Under the pieces are notes generated by a model. It saw only the letters and a program-made list of their open reading frames with translations. It did no database searches and had not been told where the DNA came from. A program made the position numbers and the translations under genes. A stretch of 64,000 nucleotides of DNA from Streptosporangium violaceochromogenes (lineage in GTDB: Bacteria; Actinomycetota; Actinomycetes; Streptosporangiales; Streptosporangiaceae): positions 248,001 through 312,000 of the forward strand of contig NZ_BNBB01000001.1 of NCBI RefSeq assembly GCF_014654615.1. The letters run 5' to 3'. Shown piece by piece: positions 8,195 to 16,678 of this stretch. The first letter of the stretch is position 1. Each line of letters opens with the position of its first letter.

Positions 8195-9915
8195 GCGATG
8201 AAGTAGAGCTGGGTCAGCGGCAGCCTGCTGGCCGGCTCGATGTACGCGTGTTTGCCGTCCAGCGAGACCTTGTAGGTCTCCGGGTCGACGGTGATCGTCG
8301 GCAGCGCGTCGTTGCGGAGCATGTCGTGCTTGCCGATCGTCCGGCAGCCCCGTACGGCGTGGATCATCCGCTGGAGGCCGAGCTTGCCGGCCACCCCGGC
8401 CGAGACGGCCGCCTGCGACATGAAGGTGATGTTCGTCGCGGGCAGCGCCTGACCGAACGCCCCGAACATCGGCCGGTAGTAGACCGGCTGCGGCGTCGGC
8501 AGCGAGGCGTTCGGATCGCCCATCTGCACCCAGTTGATCTGCCCGCCCTTGACCACCATGAACGGCTTGGCCGCGAACCCGTACGTCTGCCAGAGCACGA
8601 TGTCGGCGATCTTTCCCGTCTCCAGCGACCCGACCACGTCGGCGATGCCCGTGGTCCTGGCCGGGTTGATGGTCAGCTTGGCCAGGTAGCGCAGCACCCG
8701 GAAGTTGTCGTTGCGCTCGGAGTCCTCCGGCAGCCTGCCCCGCAGTTCCTTGCAGTGGTGGGCGATCTGGAAGGCCCGGGTGAACGACTCCCCGATCCGG
8801 CCCATCGCCTGTGAGTCGGAGGAGATCATGCTGAGCACGCCGAGGTCGTGCATGACGGTCTCGGCGGAGATGGTCTCGGCCCTGACCCGGCTGTCGGCGA
8901 AGGCGACGTCCTCGGGGTTGTTGTGGTTGAGGTGGTGGCAGACCATCACCATGTCCAGGAGCTCGTCCATGGAGTTGACGGTGTAGGGCAGGGTCGGGTT
9001 GGTGGAGGAGGGCAGGACGTTCGGCTCGCCCGCGACCCGGAGCAGGTCGGGGGCGTGACCGCCACCGGCGCCCTCGGTGTGGAAGGTGTGGATCGCACGC
9101 CCGTTGATGGCGCTGATCGTGTCCTCCAGGAAGCCGCTCTCGTTCATGGTGTCGGTGTGGAGGGCGACCTGGACGTCGTAGTCGTCGGCGATCGTCAGCG
9201 CGTTGTCGATCACCGCGGGGGTGGAGCCCCAGTCCTCGTGAACCTTCATCGCGCAGGCCCCGGCCAGGAGCTGCTCGCTCAGCGGCTCGGGGCGGCTGGC
9301 GTTGCCCTTGGCCATCAGCCCGATGTTGATCGGCAGGCCCTCGAACGCCTGGAGCATCCGGCTGATCCCCCACGGACCCGGCGTGCAGGTGGTGCCCCGG
9401 CTGCCGTCGGAGGGGCCGACGCCGCCGCCGATCAGTGTCGTGATGCCGTTGCTCAGCGCGGCCTCGACCTGCTGCGGGGAGATGAGGTGGACGTGGCTGT
9501 CGATGGCCCCCGGGGTGGCGATCATGTGCTCGCCGGACAGCACCTCGGTGCCGGGGCCGATGACCAGCCTCGGATCCACTCCGTTCTCGGTGTGCGGGTT
9601 GCCGGACTTGCCGATGCCGGCGATCATGCCTTCCCTGATGCCGATGTCCCCCTTGACGACGCCGAGGACGGGGTCGACGACCACGACGTTGGTGATCACC
9701 ATGTCGAGCGCGCCGCTGAGGTTGGTGGCGCCGGGGGCCGAGCCCATGCCGTCGCGGACGGTCTTGCCGCCTCCGTAGACGGACTCGTCCCCGTAGTAGC
9801 CGACGTTGTAGTCCTTCTCCACCTCGATCACGAGGTTGGTGTCGGCGAGCCTGACCCGGTCCCCGACGGTAGGGCCGAACATGTCGGCGTACTGCTTGCG
9901 GCTCATGGTCACCAT
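8191..9915 (-). CDS. ureC: Urease alpha (catalytic) subunit
   Basis: This 574-residue catalytic subunit hydrolyses urea to ammonia and carbamate in the cytoplasm. Dinickel-site motifs are visible: HVHLISPQQ, the carbamylated lysine in MKVHEDWG (K224), [10 protein letters not shown] and [12 protein letters not shown]. The mobile-flap Cys is in [15 protein letters not shown] (about C326). The length is standard and no key residue is missing. It follows ureB after 6 bases and overlaps ureF by 4. Confidence 0.97.
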   Translation of the reverse strand: MVTMSRKQYADMFGPTVGDRVRLADTNLVIEVEKDYNVGYYGDESVYGGGKTVRDGMGSAPGATNLSGALDMVITNVVVVDPVLGVVKGDIGIREGMIAGIGKSGNPHTENGVDPRLVIGPGTEVLSGEHMIATPGAIDSHVHLISPQQVEAALSNGITTLIGGGVGPSDGSRGTTCTPGPWGISRMLQAFEGLPINIGLMAKGNASRPEPLSEQLLAGACAMKVHEDWGSTPAVIDNALTIADDYDVQVALHTDTMNESGFLEDTISAINGRAIHTFHTEGAGGGHAPDLLRVAGEPNVLPSSTNPTLPYTVNSMDELLDMVMVCHHLNHNNPEDVAFADSRVRAETISAETVMHDLGVLSMISSDSQAMGRIGESFTRAFQIAHHCKELRGRLPEDSERNDNFRVLRYLAKLTINPARTTGIADVVGSLETGKIADIVLWQTYGFAAKPFMVVKGGQINWVQMGDPNASLPTPQPVYYRPMFGAFGQALPATNITFMSQAAVSAGVAGKLGLQRMIHAVRGCRTIGKHDMLRNDALPTITVDPETYKVSLDGKHAYIEPASRLPLTQLYFIA

Positions 9916-9921
9916 CGGGCG

Positions 9922-10494
9922 TCAGCCTTTCTTCCTGGAGGCGGTCGTGCCGGAGGCCGCCGTGGTCCTTCTGGGGGCCGCGGCCCTGCGCGAGGCCGCC
10001 GGTTTCTTCGCCGGCGTCTTCTCGGGTGCCTTCGCCGGTGCCTTCGCGGGCGCCTTCGCGGGCGCCTTCCCGGGGGCCGCCTTGGCCTTCACGGGCACGT
10101 CGAGGAAGCCGAGCTCGTTCATCCGCTCCAGCGCGACCCGGTGGGTCCTGCCGGCGCGGACGCTGCCGTCGACCAGCCCGCTGAAACCGTAGACGCGCAG
10201 GCCGCCGCCGTACTCGACGAGGTCGACCCGGTGGGTGTCGCCCGGCTCGATCCGGATGGCGTTGCCCGCCGGCAGGTCGAGGTGCATGCCGAAGGCCGCG
10301 TCGCGGTCGAAGGAGAGAGCCCGGTTGGCCTCGAAGAAGTGGTAGTGGGAGCAGACCTGGATCGCCCGGTCCCCGGTGTTGCGTACGGCCAGGCTGGCCC
10401 GCCTCTTTCCCTGGTTGAGCTGAATGTCCCCCTCGCCGTATATGTAGCGCTCGTGCTCGGGCAGCCTCTCGTGCCGCCTGGTCGTGCGTGCCAT
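9922..10494 (-). CDS. ureB: Urease beta subunit with Lys/Pro/Ala-rich C-terminal tail
   Basis: The first 130 or so residues are a normal UreB ([51 protein letters not shown]). The remaining 55 or so residues (about 135-190) form an unstructured basic tail of [22 protein letters not shown] repeats ending in SRKKG. This resembles histone H1-like or ribosome-associated tails. UreB is usually 100-130 residues, so the tail is an extension rather than part of the enzyme fold. A GGAAGGG ribosome-binding site precedes the ATG. It lies 15 bases after the CbiX-like gene. Confidence 0.93.
   Translation of the reverse strand: MARTTRRHERLPEHERYIYGEGDIQLNQGKRRASLAVRNTGDRAIQVCSHYHFFEANRALSFDRDAAFGMHLDLPAGNAIRIEPGDTHRVDLVEYGGGLRVYGFSGLVDGSVRAGRTHRVALERMNELGFLDVPVKAKAAPGKAPAKAPAKAPAKAPEKTPAKKPAASRRAAAPRRTTAASGTTASRKKG
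10005..10090 (-). repeat. 12-base in-frame repeats encoding the UreB tail
   Basis: Repeated units close to GCCTTCGCGGGC (plus strand) encode the Lys-Ala-Pro-Ala tail of UreB. Their near identity suggests recent slippage expansion. Confidence 0.65.
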
Positions 10495-10509
10495 GACTTT
10501 CCCTTCCGG

Positions 10510-11298
10510 TCAGTGACGGTGGTGGTGGTGGTGATGGTGGTGGTGCTCGCCGGACGCGGCCGCGAGACCGTCGTCGGCGCGGTGGTCCCAGCGCTCCCGC
10601 GCGGTCGCGACCCGCCGCGCGACCAGCTCCCTCAGGGCGGCCGGGGTGAGCAGCGGGCCGGTCCAGGTCACGCCGTCGGGCGCGTCCGGCTCGGCGAACG
10701 ACGCCGGGACGAGCGCGACGTGCCGCGCGCCGAGCAGGCGGCAGCGCGACACCCCCTCGGCGACGTCCGGGTCACCGTCCATGAGCGCGACCTCGACCCA
10801 GCGGAATCCGCCGTACCGGCGTACCAGGTGAGCCACGCGGAACAGCTCGGCGTCCTCCTCCGGCGACGCCGACGGCGCGGCCAGCAGCGCCGCCCACCGC
10901 TCCTCGAAGGCGCGGGCCGGGCCGGCCGCGCGGCCGGCCGCGGCCCGGAGCCAGCCGACCAGGTGGGCCGTCGTGCCCAGCGGCGGGGCCAGCAGCAGCT
11001 CGCCCGGCGCGCGGCCCCTGCCGTTCCAGGCGAGGACCTGCGCGACCTGGGACGCCAGCGTCGCGTCCCTCCCCAGCGTCATCGGGACGACGATCGAGGG
11101 GTGCCGGGTGAGCGCGTACAGGTCACGGCCCACGGCGGTGACCGTCGCGCCGGCGACCGCGCCGATCGCGCGGCCGGACCGGCTCTCGTGCCCGCAGGCC
11201 AGGACCGTCCGGCGGGTGGTCTCACCGGCCGCGGGCGACCGCCCGGCCGTCGCCGGTGCCCGCCCGGCCGTCCGCTCCGCGCATCCGGATGCCGTCAT
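10510..11298 (-). CDS. CbiX/SirB-like putative metal chelatase with polyhistidine tail
   Basis: This 262-residue protein is encoded inside the urease operon between ureA and ureB. It looks like two CbiX-type halves. The first starts at VLACGHESRSG with IVVPMTLGRDATLASQVAQVL. The second is VEVALMDGDPDVAEGV, RCRLLGARHVALVPASF. The extreme C-terminus is nine consecutive His, then Arg-His. CbiX-family enzymes insert Co2+ or Ni2+ into sirohydrochlorin. No tetrapyrrole genes adjoin it, but nickel genes do, and ureE, whose product often has a His-rich nickel tail, is absent. A role as nickel store or chaperone replacing UreE is inferred. The ATG lies 2 bases after the ureA stop. The first 30 or so residues are low-complexity, so a later start is possible. 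Confidence 0.75.
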   Translation of the reverse strand: MTASGCAERTAGRAPATAGRSPAAGETTRRTVLACGHESRSGRAIGAVAGATVTAVGRDLYALTRHPSIVVPMTLGRDATLASQVAQVLAWNGRGRAPGELLLAPPLGTTAHLVGWLRAAAGRAAGPARAFEERWAALLAAPSASPEEDAELFRVAHLVRRYGGFRWVEVALMDGDPDVAEGVSRCRLLGARHVALVPASFAEPDAPDGVTWTGPLLTPAALRELVARRVATARERWDHRADDGLAAASGEHHHHHHHHHRH

Positions 11299-11300
11299 GC

Positions 11301-11606
11301 TCAGACGCCGACGGGGTCGTGGCAGGAGACGAGCTTGGAACCGTCGGGGAAGGTCGCCTCGACCTGCATGAGCGGCAGCATCTCCCGGACGCCGTCCATG
11401 ACGTCGGCCGGTCCGAGGACCTTCTTGCCCAGCTCCATGCAGTCGGCGACCGTCTTGCCCTCGCGAGCGGCCTCCAGGACGGCCGCGCTGACGAGCGCCA
11501 CCGTCTCGCTGTAGTTGAGCTTCAGGCCGCGTTCCCTGCGCTTGGCCGCCAGGTCCGCCACCACATAGATGAGCAGCTTGTCCATCTCCCGCGGTGTGAG
11601 GTTCAT
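11301..11606 (-). CDS. ureA: Urease gamma subunit
   Basis: This 101-residue subunit has the family features [30 protein letters not shown] and the conserved C-terminus [18 protein letters not shown]. The length is standard. A strong AAGGGGG ribosome-binding site precedes the ATG. It is the first structural gene after the urea transporter, about 94 bases downstream. Confidence 0.95.
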   Translation of the reverse strand: MNLTPREMDKLLIYVVADLAAKRRERGLKLNYSETVALVSAAVLEAAREGKTVADCMELGKKVLGPADVMDGVREMLPLMQVEATFPDGSKLVSCHDPVGV

Positions 11607-11700
11607 GGAAGGTCCCCCTTTTTTCTCTCTTGGGTTTTCCGGTTGGTCCGGTCGTCTCTCTCAGGTCCCGGCCGATCCGGCCGGCACGGCCCCGGCGCGT
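11607..11700 (-). other. Spacer between urea transporter gene and ureA
   Basis: It holds the GC-rich near-palindrome CCGGCCGATCCGGCCGG (11668-11684) and, nearer ureA, a pyrimidine-rich plus strand that supplies the purine-rich ribosome-binding site. The palindrome could be a weak attenuating hairpin or operator. No clear promoter is seen, so ureA may be co-transcribed with the transporter. Confidence 0.4.
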
Positions 11701-12669
11701 TCACCCGGCACGTCTGAGCCAGGAAAGCGCCGGGACGGCCGCGAGGAAGGCCCAGGTCACCACGACGAACGGCCAGGTCAGGGTGTGGCCGCCGAACGGG
11801 GCGAAGAAGGTGGTCAGGGCCGCGGTCAGGCCGGTGGCCGTGATCGCCCCGATCACGGCGTAGACCCCGCCGGGAAGCGTCGCCGCGACGAAGATCCCCG
11901 CGAGCGCCATCCCCACCAGGACGGCGTTGTAGCCGTACAGGCCGGCGGCGATGTCGGCGGCGGGGGCGCCCAGCACCCAGGCCGTCGCCAGCCCGATCAG
12001 GCTGGAGACGGCCGCGGCGGCCGCGGCGGTCCGGCTGCCCGCCACCAGGCCCGCCAGGAAGATGAGGCCGACGTACCACTTGTTCTGGAAGAAGACCTGG
12101 CCGATGCCGTTGAAGGCGCCCTGCCAGACGTCGTTCCAGGTGAGCGCCGTACGGCCGGTGGCCGCCGACGGGAGGGCCGGGCCGATCCTCCCGTGGCTGA
12201 CGCGCTCGAAGGCGGGGGCCGCGAACAGCATCACGCTGGTGACGATGCAGAACGGCGCGGTGAAGGTCGGCAGGTTGAACGGCTTGAGCAGGGTGAACAG
12301 CGCGGAGGTGACGACGCTGCCGGCGATGCCCCCGAAGACGGTCAGCAGCACGGTCATCCAGCTCAGCCCGAAGTACAGGACGAACGCGACGCCGATCAGG
12401 GTGCCGCTGAAGCCCTCCAGCCCCGCCTCCACCCGGTCACGGGCGGCGCCGAAGGCGTAGGCGGTGAGTGTGGCCACCGCCGAGCCGAGCAGGCCGAAGA
12501 CGGCGAAGCGCCAGCCTCCGGCGAGCAGCGCGAGGACGAAGACGAGCCCGGTCCAGGGACTGGACATGAAGTCGACCTGCCCGACCCCCCGGACCACGGC
12601 GAGGAGAAGGGTGAGGGGCTTCAGGTACCGCACGGGCGGGGTGGGTGCGGCGGGGGTCGTCGATGTCAC
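11701..12669 (-). CDS. Urea transporter (UT/SLC14-like)
   Basis: This 322-residue integral membrane protein has about ten hydrophobic segments arranged as two similar halves, as in bacterial urea channels of the UT family. The motifs GLEGFSGTLIGVAFVLYFG (first half) and the related GLYGYNAVLVGMALAGIF (second half) support the assignment. Its position at the head of the urease operon fits a role feeding urea to the enzyme. The GTG start has a GGAGAGG site upstream. It is divergent from the ammonium transporter. Confidence 0.85.
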   Translation of the reverse strand: MTSTTPAAPTPPVRYLKPLTLLLAVVRGVGQVDFMSSPWTGLVFVLALLAGGWRFAVFGLLGSAVATLTAYAFGAARDRVEAGLEGFSGTLIGVAFVLYFGLSWMTVLLTVFGGIAGSVVTSALFTLLKPFNLPTFTAPFCIVTSVMLFAAPAFERVSHGRIGPALPSAATGRTALTWNDVWQGAFNGIGQVFFQNKWYVGLIFLAGLVAGSRTAAAAAAVSSLIGLATAWVLGAPAADIAAGLYGYNAVLVGMALAGIFVAATLPGGVYAVIGAITATGLTAALTTFFAPFGGHTLTWPFVVVTWAFLAAVPALSWLRRAG

Positions 12670-12909
12670 GTCGGCCTCTCCGGATTTTCCTCGTTGATCC
12701 GGCCGTGTTGAGCCGTCCGGACCCCTTATTCCCGGCCGCGGTCGGCGCGCTACCGAAAAACCGCTCTTTTAATGAGGTCAACACCTGTTTCTTACCTGCT
12801 TTTACCGAGCGGGTTTCATTGCCTCAAAATCCAGGAAAGCGATGTTTCGATCGGGTCCGCTCCGATCATTAACCGACGGATCGGAAAGAGCGCTAAGCGA
12901 GGTGCGACG
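12670..12909. other. Divergent control region between urea and ammonium transporters
   Basis: This 240-base region is lower in GC than its surroundings. It has three GTTTC motifs (12787-12791, 12813-12817, 12844-12848) and two TTACC motifs ten bases apart (12792-12796, 12802-12806). Nitrogen control by GlnR would be expected here, but the spacing does not fit the GlnR consensus I know. No clear -35/-10 pair was found. Confidence 0.4.
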
Positions 12910-14118
12910 ATGCCGACCGGCCTGAACACCGGCGACTCCGCCTGGGTACTGGTGAGCACCGCGATGGTGCTGCTGATGACCCCGGGACTCGCCTTCTTCT
13001 ACGGCGGCATGGTCCGTTCCAAGAACGTCTTCAGCATGCTGTTCATGAGCTTCGTCTCGATCAGCCTGGTGACGATCCTGTGGTTCGCCTACGGTTACGG
13101 GCTGGTCTTCGGCCCGGACGCGGGCGGGCTCGGCCTGATCGGCTTCGGCGACTTCCGGTTCGCGAACGTCACGCCCACCGACCTGACGGGCGCGGTGCCG
13201 ACCTATGCCTACGCGCTCTTCCAGCTCACCTTCGCCATCATCACCGTCGCGCTGATCAGCGGCTCGGTGGCCGGGCGCATCCGCGTGGGCCCCTGGATGA
13301 TCTTCTCCGTGGTCTGGGTCACCCTCGTCTACTTCCCGGTCGCGCACTGGGTCTTCGCCACCTCCGGCTGGATCCACAGGATGGGCACGCTCGACTTCGC
13401 CGGCGGCCTGGTCGTGGAGCTCAACTCCGGGATGGCCGGCTTCGCGCTGGCCGTGGCCATGGGGCCCGGCGTACGGTTCCGGCGGGGCGAGCCTCCCCAG
13501 CCGAGCAACATCCCGCTGGTCATGCTCGGCCTGGCCCTGCTGTGGTTCGGCTGGTTCGGCTTCAACGGCGGCTCGGCGATGAACGACGGCCCGACCGCGG
13601 TGACGGCCTTCCTGAGCACCATGATCGCGGGCTGCGCCGGCATGCTGACCTGGATGCTGCTGGAGTGGTCGCGCGCCCGCAGGCTCAGCAAGCTGGGATC
13701 GGCCACCGGCGCCGTGGCCGGCCTGGTCGCCATCACCCCCTCGTGCGCCTTCGTCAACGCCGAGGGCGCCCTGGTGATCGGCATCGTGGCGGCGCTCCTG
13801 TGCTCCATGGCGGTCGAGTGGAAGTTCGTCCTCGGCTACGACGACACCCTGGACGTGGTGGGCGTGCACGGCATGGGCGGCATCGTCGGCACGCTGCTGA
13901 TCGGGCTCTTCTCCACCGGCGTCCTCCGGACCGCGGGCCTGTTCTACGGCGGCGGCTGGGCGCTGCTCGGCAAGCAGGCACTCTCGATCGTGGTGGTGGG
14001 GGTCTACAGCTTCGTGGTCACCTTCGTCATCGGCAAGGTCGTCGACAGGCTCTTCCGCCTGAAGGAGACCGAGGCCGAACAGCTCGCCGGCTCCGACCTC
14101 CAGTTCGGCCAGGAGTAG
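12910..14118 (+). CDS. amt: Ammonium transporter (Amt/MEP/Rh) with Glu in the first twin-His position
   Basis: This 402-residue polytopic transporter has the Amt signature LAFFYGGMVRSKN near the N-terminus, and DFAGG and VGVHGMGGIVGTLL in the core. The second pore histidine is present at H320. The first, normally in DFAGGTVVH, is glutamate here (DFAGGLVVEL, E170). This is the substitution known from yeast Mep1/Mep3. The ATG at 12910 has a GAGGTG ribosome-binding site; an upstream in-frame start would add an unlikely extension. No glnK follows. Confidence 0.92.
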   Translation: MPTGLNTGDSAWVLVSTAMVLLMTPGLAFFYGGMVRSKNVFSMLFMSFVSISLVTILWFAYGYGLVFGPDAGGLGLIGFGDFRFANVTPTDLTGAVPTYAYALFQLTFAIITVALISGSVAGRIRVGPWMIFSVVWVTLVYFPVAHWVFATSGWIHRMGTLDFAGGLVVELNSGMAGFALAVAMGPGVRFRRGEPPQPSNIPLVMLGLALLWFGWFGFNGGSAMNDGPTAVTAFLSTMIAGCAGMLTWMLLEWSRARRLSKLGSATGAVAGLVAITPSCAFVNAEGALVIGIVAALLCSMAVEWKFVLGYDDTLDVVGVHGMGGIVGTLLIGLFSTGVLRTAGLFYGGGWALLGKQALSIVVVGVYSFVVTFVIGKVVDRLFRLKETEAEQLAGSDLQFGQE

Positions 14119-14127
14119 AGCCGGCGG

Positions 14128-14436
14128 ATGAGCGCCGCGGGGGACGGGTGGCTCGGCCGTACCCTCCGGCCGAGGAAGGCGCCGACCCCCCGGGCCGCCG
14201 TCGCCACGGTGTACCGGACGATCGCCTCCGTGCCGGACGAGGACGCCGAGCACGCCTGGAAGGTCGTGCCGCCGGTCGTCGCCGACGCCTACGACGTGCC
14301 GGCCGGGCACCGCCTGGCGGTCCCCGACCCCGACTCCGAGAGCGTCTGGCTGACGGGCATGCTCAACGCGGCGCAGCCGCTGCTGGAGGCGGACCCTCGC
14401 CGGTGTGCTGACCTCGGCGGGCACACGGCCGGCTGA
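14128..14436 (+). CDS. Hypothetical protein downstream of the ammonium transporter gene
   Basis: This 102-residue soluble protein has strongly coding-like third positions. It starts 9 bases after the amt stop and is likely co-transcribed. The first 30 residues are basic. The rest (VPPVVADAYDVPAGHRLAV, LTGMLNAAQPLLEAD) has no domain I recognise. It is not a PII protein. Confidence 0.55.
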   Translation: MSAAGDGWLGRTLRPRKAPTPRAAVATVYRTIASVPDEDAEHAWKVVPPVVADAYDVPAGHRLAVPDPDSESVWLTGMLNAAQPLLEADPRRCADLGGHTAG

Positions 14437-14458
14437 TCCGGCCGGTCGGATCGTCCGG

Positions 14459-14818
14459 TCAGATCGCCCGGCCCAGGGCGGCGCCGGCGACGGCGGCGAT
14501 CATGCCGCACCCCACGGTGACCACCAGGTTGAGCGCCGCCGAACGGTGCTCGCCCTTCTCGGCCAGCTTCAGGGTGTCGTTGGTGAAGCTGCTGTAGGTG
14601 CTGAGTGTCCCGCAGAACCCGGTGCCGGCCAGGGCCAGCACCCAGCCGGGCAGCCACCCGGTGGTCACCCCCGCCCCCGCCAGGCCGAGCACGAACGACG
14701 CGGACACGTTGGCGATGAGGATCCCCCAGGGGAAGGCGGTGGGGATCCACTTGCCGAGGAGATAGCGCAGCGGCGCCCCGAGGGCGCCGCCCGCGAGCAC
14801 CAGGACCGCGACGGTCAC
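14459..14818 (-). CDS. crcB: CrcB/Fluc fluoride channel (copy 1)
   Basis: This 119-residue membrane protein has four helices. Fluc motifs are GGALGAPLRYLLG, the pore-lining FPWGILIANVSASFVLGL and the GFCGTLSTYSSFTND segment that carries the Na+-site and Phe-box region. The GTG start overlaps the stop of the upstream crcB copy (GTGA). It is the second gene of a two-gene cassette. Paired paralogues suggest a heterodimeric channel for fluoride export. Confidence 0.9.
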   Translation of the reverse strand: MTVAVLVLAGGALGAPLRYLLGKWIPTAFPWGILIANVSASFVLGLAGAGVTTGWLPGWVLALAGTGFCGTLSTYSSFTNDTLKLAEKGEHRSAALNLVVTVGCGMIAAVAGAALGRAI

Positions 14819-15198
14819 AACAGCCTCCTGGTCAGGGCCGTCCCGGCGAACACCGCGGCCATCGCCAGGGCGGGGGTGAGCAGCAGGTGGGCCAGGCCGA
14901 TGCCGCTCTGGCCGTAGTGGAATTTCTGCTCCACGTTCACGGCGTAGGAGGAGAAGGTGGTGAAACCGCCGAGGAAGCCGGTGGACAGGAACGGCCCGAC
15001 CAGCGGGTGTCCCGGATGCCGCTCCCTCCAGACGGTGAGCGCTCCGATCAGCAGGCAGCCGCTCACGCTGACCCACAGCAGCGTCCACTGGAACGCCCGG
15101 GGCGGGTTCGGAAACGTCAGGTGGACCAGGTGGCGGGTCAGCGCGCCCAGCGCGCCGCCGCAGGCGACCACGGCGAGGTCGACTCGAAAGATCTTCAT
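14815..15198 (-). CDS. crcB: CrcB/Fluc fluoride channel (copy 2)
   Basis: This 127-residue four-helix protein has GGALGALTRHLVH at its start and the [15 protein letters not shown] signature in helix 3. The usual GxxxxRY is RH here, and LLWVSVSGCLLIG replaces the common NxxG(C/S)F pore segment (Ser for Asn). It may therefore be the non-identical partner of copy 1. The ATG is preceded at exactly six bases by a TAGCCT -10 element. Confidence 0.88.
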   Translation of the reverse strand: MKIFRVDLAVVACGGALGALTRHLVHLTFPNPPRAFQWTLLWVSVSGCLLIGALTVWRERHPGHPLVGPFLSTGFLGGFTTFSSYAVNVEQKFHYGQSGIGLAHLLLTPALAMAAVFAGTALTRRLL

Positions 15199-15204
15199 AT
15201 TCGC

Positions 15205-15210
15205 AGGCTA
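15205..15210 (-). promoter_or_regulatory. -10 element of the first crcB cassette, leaderless
   Basis: TAGCCT on the minus strand (reading 15210 to 15205) ends six bases before the ATG at 15198. No ribosome-binding site is present. Confidence 0.6.
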
Positions 15211-15303
15211 GGGCGGCACGACGATGATTGCCGTCCCCGACACTCGCCCGCCTCCCCCTCCCACGCTCCCACGTCCCTCCCGTCGACCCGGCCCGGACGG
15301 CCG

Positions 15304-15663
15304 TCAGGCGGCCATCTGGGCCAGGGCCATGCCGCACCAGGCGGCGCCGAGCCCGGCCAGCACGCTCGCCGCGACGTTGGCCGCCGCGAGCAGGCGGGCG
15401 CCGCCCTCGGCCAGCCGTACCGTCTCGTAGGAGAAGGTGGAGTAGGTGGTCAGCGCGCCGCAGAACCCGCTGCCGGCCAGCGCCAGCACCGCGCCGTCGG
15501 CGGGCAGCGCGACGAGGAAGCCGAGGAGCGCCGACCCGGCGACGTTGACGGTGAGGGTCCCCCAGGGAAACACCGCGTCGTGGCGGGACTGCACGGCGCG
15601 GTCGGTCAGGTACCGCAAAGGAGCGCCCACGGCGGCGCCCACGGCGACCAGCAGCAGGATCAC
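15304..15663 (-). CDS. crcB: CrcB/Fluc fluoride channel (copy 3)
   Basis: This 119-residue four-helix channel has [38 protein letters not shown] and [17 protein letters not shown], with all Fluc residues in place. It ends the second cassette. Its GTG overlaps the DUF190 stop (GTGA). Confidence 0.9.
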   Translation of the reverse strand: MILLLVAVGAAVGAPLRYLTDRAVQSRHDAVFPWGTLTVNVAGSALLGFLVALPADGAVLALAGSGFCGALTTYSTFSYETVRLAEGGARLLAAANVAASVLAGLGAAWCGMALAQMAA

Positions 15664-16019
15664 GACGCCTCCCGCCGCGGCGGGCCCTGCCGCCCGGCGT
15701 AGCGGACCACCTCGACCGGCTCGACGACGACGAGCCCGTCGCCGACCAGCTCGTCGAGCAGGGGAAGGAAGGCCCGGATCGCCTCCTCCTCGTCGACGAT
15801 GACGATCTCCAGGGGGAGGTCGCCGGACAGCGACAGGATCCGGGTGGTGTGGATGCGGTTGGAGGCCCCGTAGCCCTCGACGCCCTGGATCACGCTGGCG
15901 CCGGCCAGCCCGGCCTGGTGGGCGCGGTGCACGATCTCGTGGTACAGCGGCCGGTGCCGCCACTGCTTGGCCGCCCCGACGAAGATCGTCAGCCGGAGCG
16001 CGGTGCCCTGTTCCCTCAT
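15660..16019 (-). CDS. DUF190 (UPF0166) PII-like protein in the crcB cassette
   Basis: This 119-residue soluble protein has the family pattern [42 protein letters not shown], then [25 protein letters not shown]190 proteins adopt a PII/GlnB-like ferredoxin fold and are often found beside crcB. They are thought to sense a ligand and act on the channel, but this is not established. It overlaps both neighbouring crcB genes by four bases, indicating tight stoichiometric coupling. Confidence 0.88.
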   Translation of the reverse strand: MREQGTALRLTIFVGAAKQWRHRPLYHEIVHRAHQAGLAGASVIQGVEGYGASNRIHTTRILSLSGDLPLEIVIVDEEEAIRAFLPLLDELVGDGLVVVEPVEVVRYAGRQGPPRREAS

Positions 16020-16486
16020 GATCTCTCCCTCCTCCGGGGACGGACGATCCAGCGGGCCGCCGCCGCGCCGGCGTAGGTCGCCGTCAGCGCCGCGGCCACC
16101 GTGCCCGCCAGGTAGGCCAGCGCGGTGTGCGGGGAGCCCGCGGCGGCCGTCCGGCCGATGTCGACGACGTAGGTGGAGAACGTGGTGAACCCGCCGAGCA
16201 CGCCGATGCCGAGGAACGGCCGTACCAGCGGGCGCCCGGGCCAGAGTTCGGTGACGAGCACCATCAGCACGCCGATCAGCAGGCATCCGGCCACGTTGGC
16301 CGCGAACGTCGCCCAGGGAAACCCTCCCGGCGGGTACGGCAGGGCCGCGGCGAGCCCGTAGCGGGCCAGCGTCCCGGCCGCCCCGCCCGCCGAGATCGTT
16401 CCCAGGGTCGCCCAGCGGGCCCACGCCGGATCGGCGCCGGAGGGGGGAGGGGAAGGGGCAGACGGACGAGCGGGCGTCTCGGACAT
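16016..16486 (-). CDS. crcB: CrcB/Fluc fluoride channel (copy 4)
   Basis: This 156-residue protein has a Pro/Ser-rich N-terminal extension of about 20 residues, then a Fluc domain: [51 protein letters not shown]. It is the first gene of the second cassette, with an AGGAGG ribosome-binding site. The roughly 190-base GC-rich region upstream holds strong hairpins. Confidence 0.9.
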   Translation of the reverse strand: MSETPARPSAPSPPPSGADPAWARWATLGTISAGGAAGTLARYGLAAALPYPPGGFPWATFAANVAGCLLIGVLMVLVTELWPGRPLVRPFLGIGVLGGFTTFSTYVVDIGRTAAAGSPHTALAYLAGTVAAALTATYAGAAAARWIVRPRRRERS

Positions 16487-16678
16487 GAAACCCTCCTGCC
16501 GGCACGGCGGAACGCGTCTGGCAGGGACCGTTGGCGGTCGTCGTGGCGGTTCGCTCCCGTCCGCCCCGAATGGTCGGCGGAGCCGGCGGGCCCCACCGCC
16601 GCGGCCCTGCGGCGGCAGGGCCCATCACCATCGTAACCGCCGCCCCGGCTCCCGCCGTGGCCGCGCGGTGCGAACCCG

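Noticed and set aside
12670..12909. GlnR box between the urea and ammonium transporters
   Set aside because: GTTTC and TTACC motifs are present but their spacing does not match the consensus I know on either strand. I list them only as motifs.
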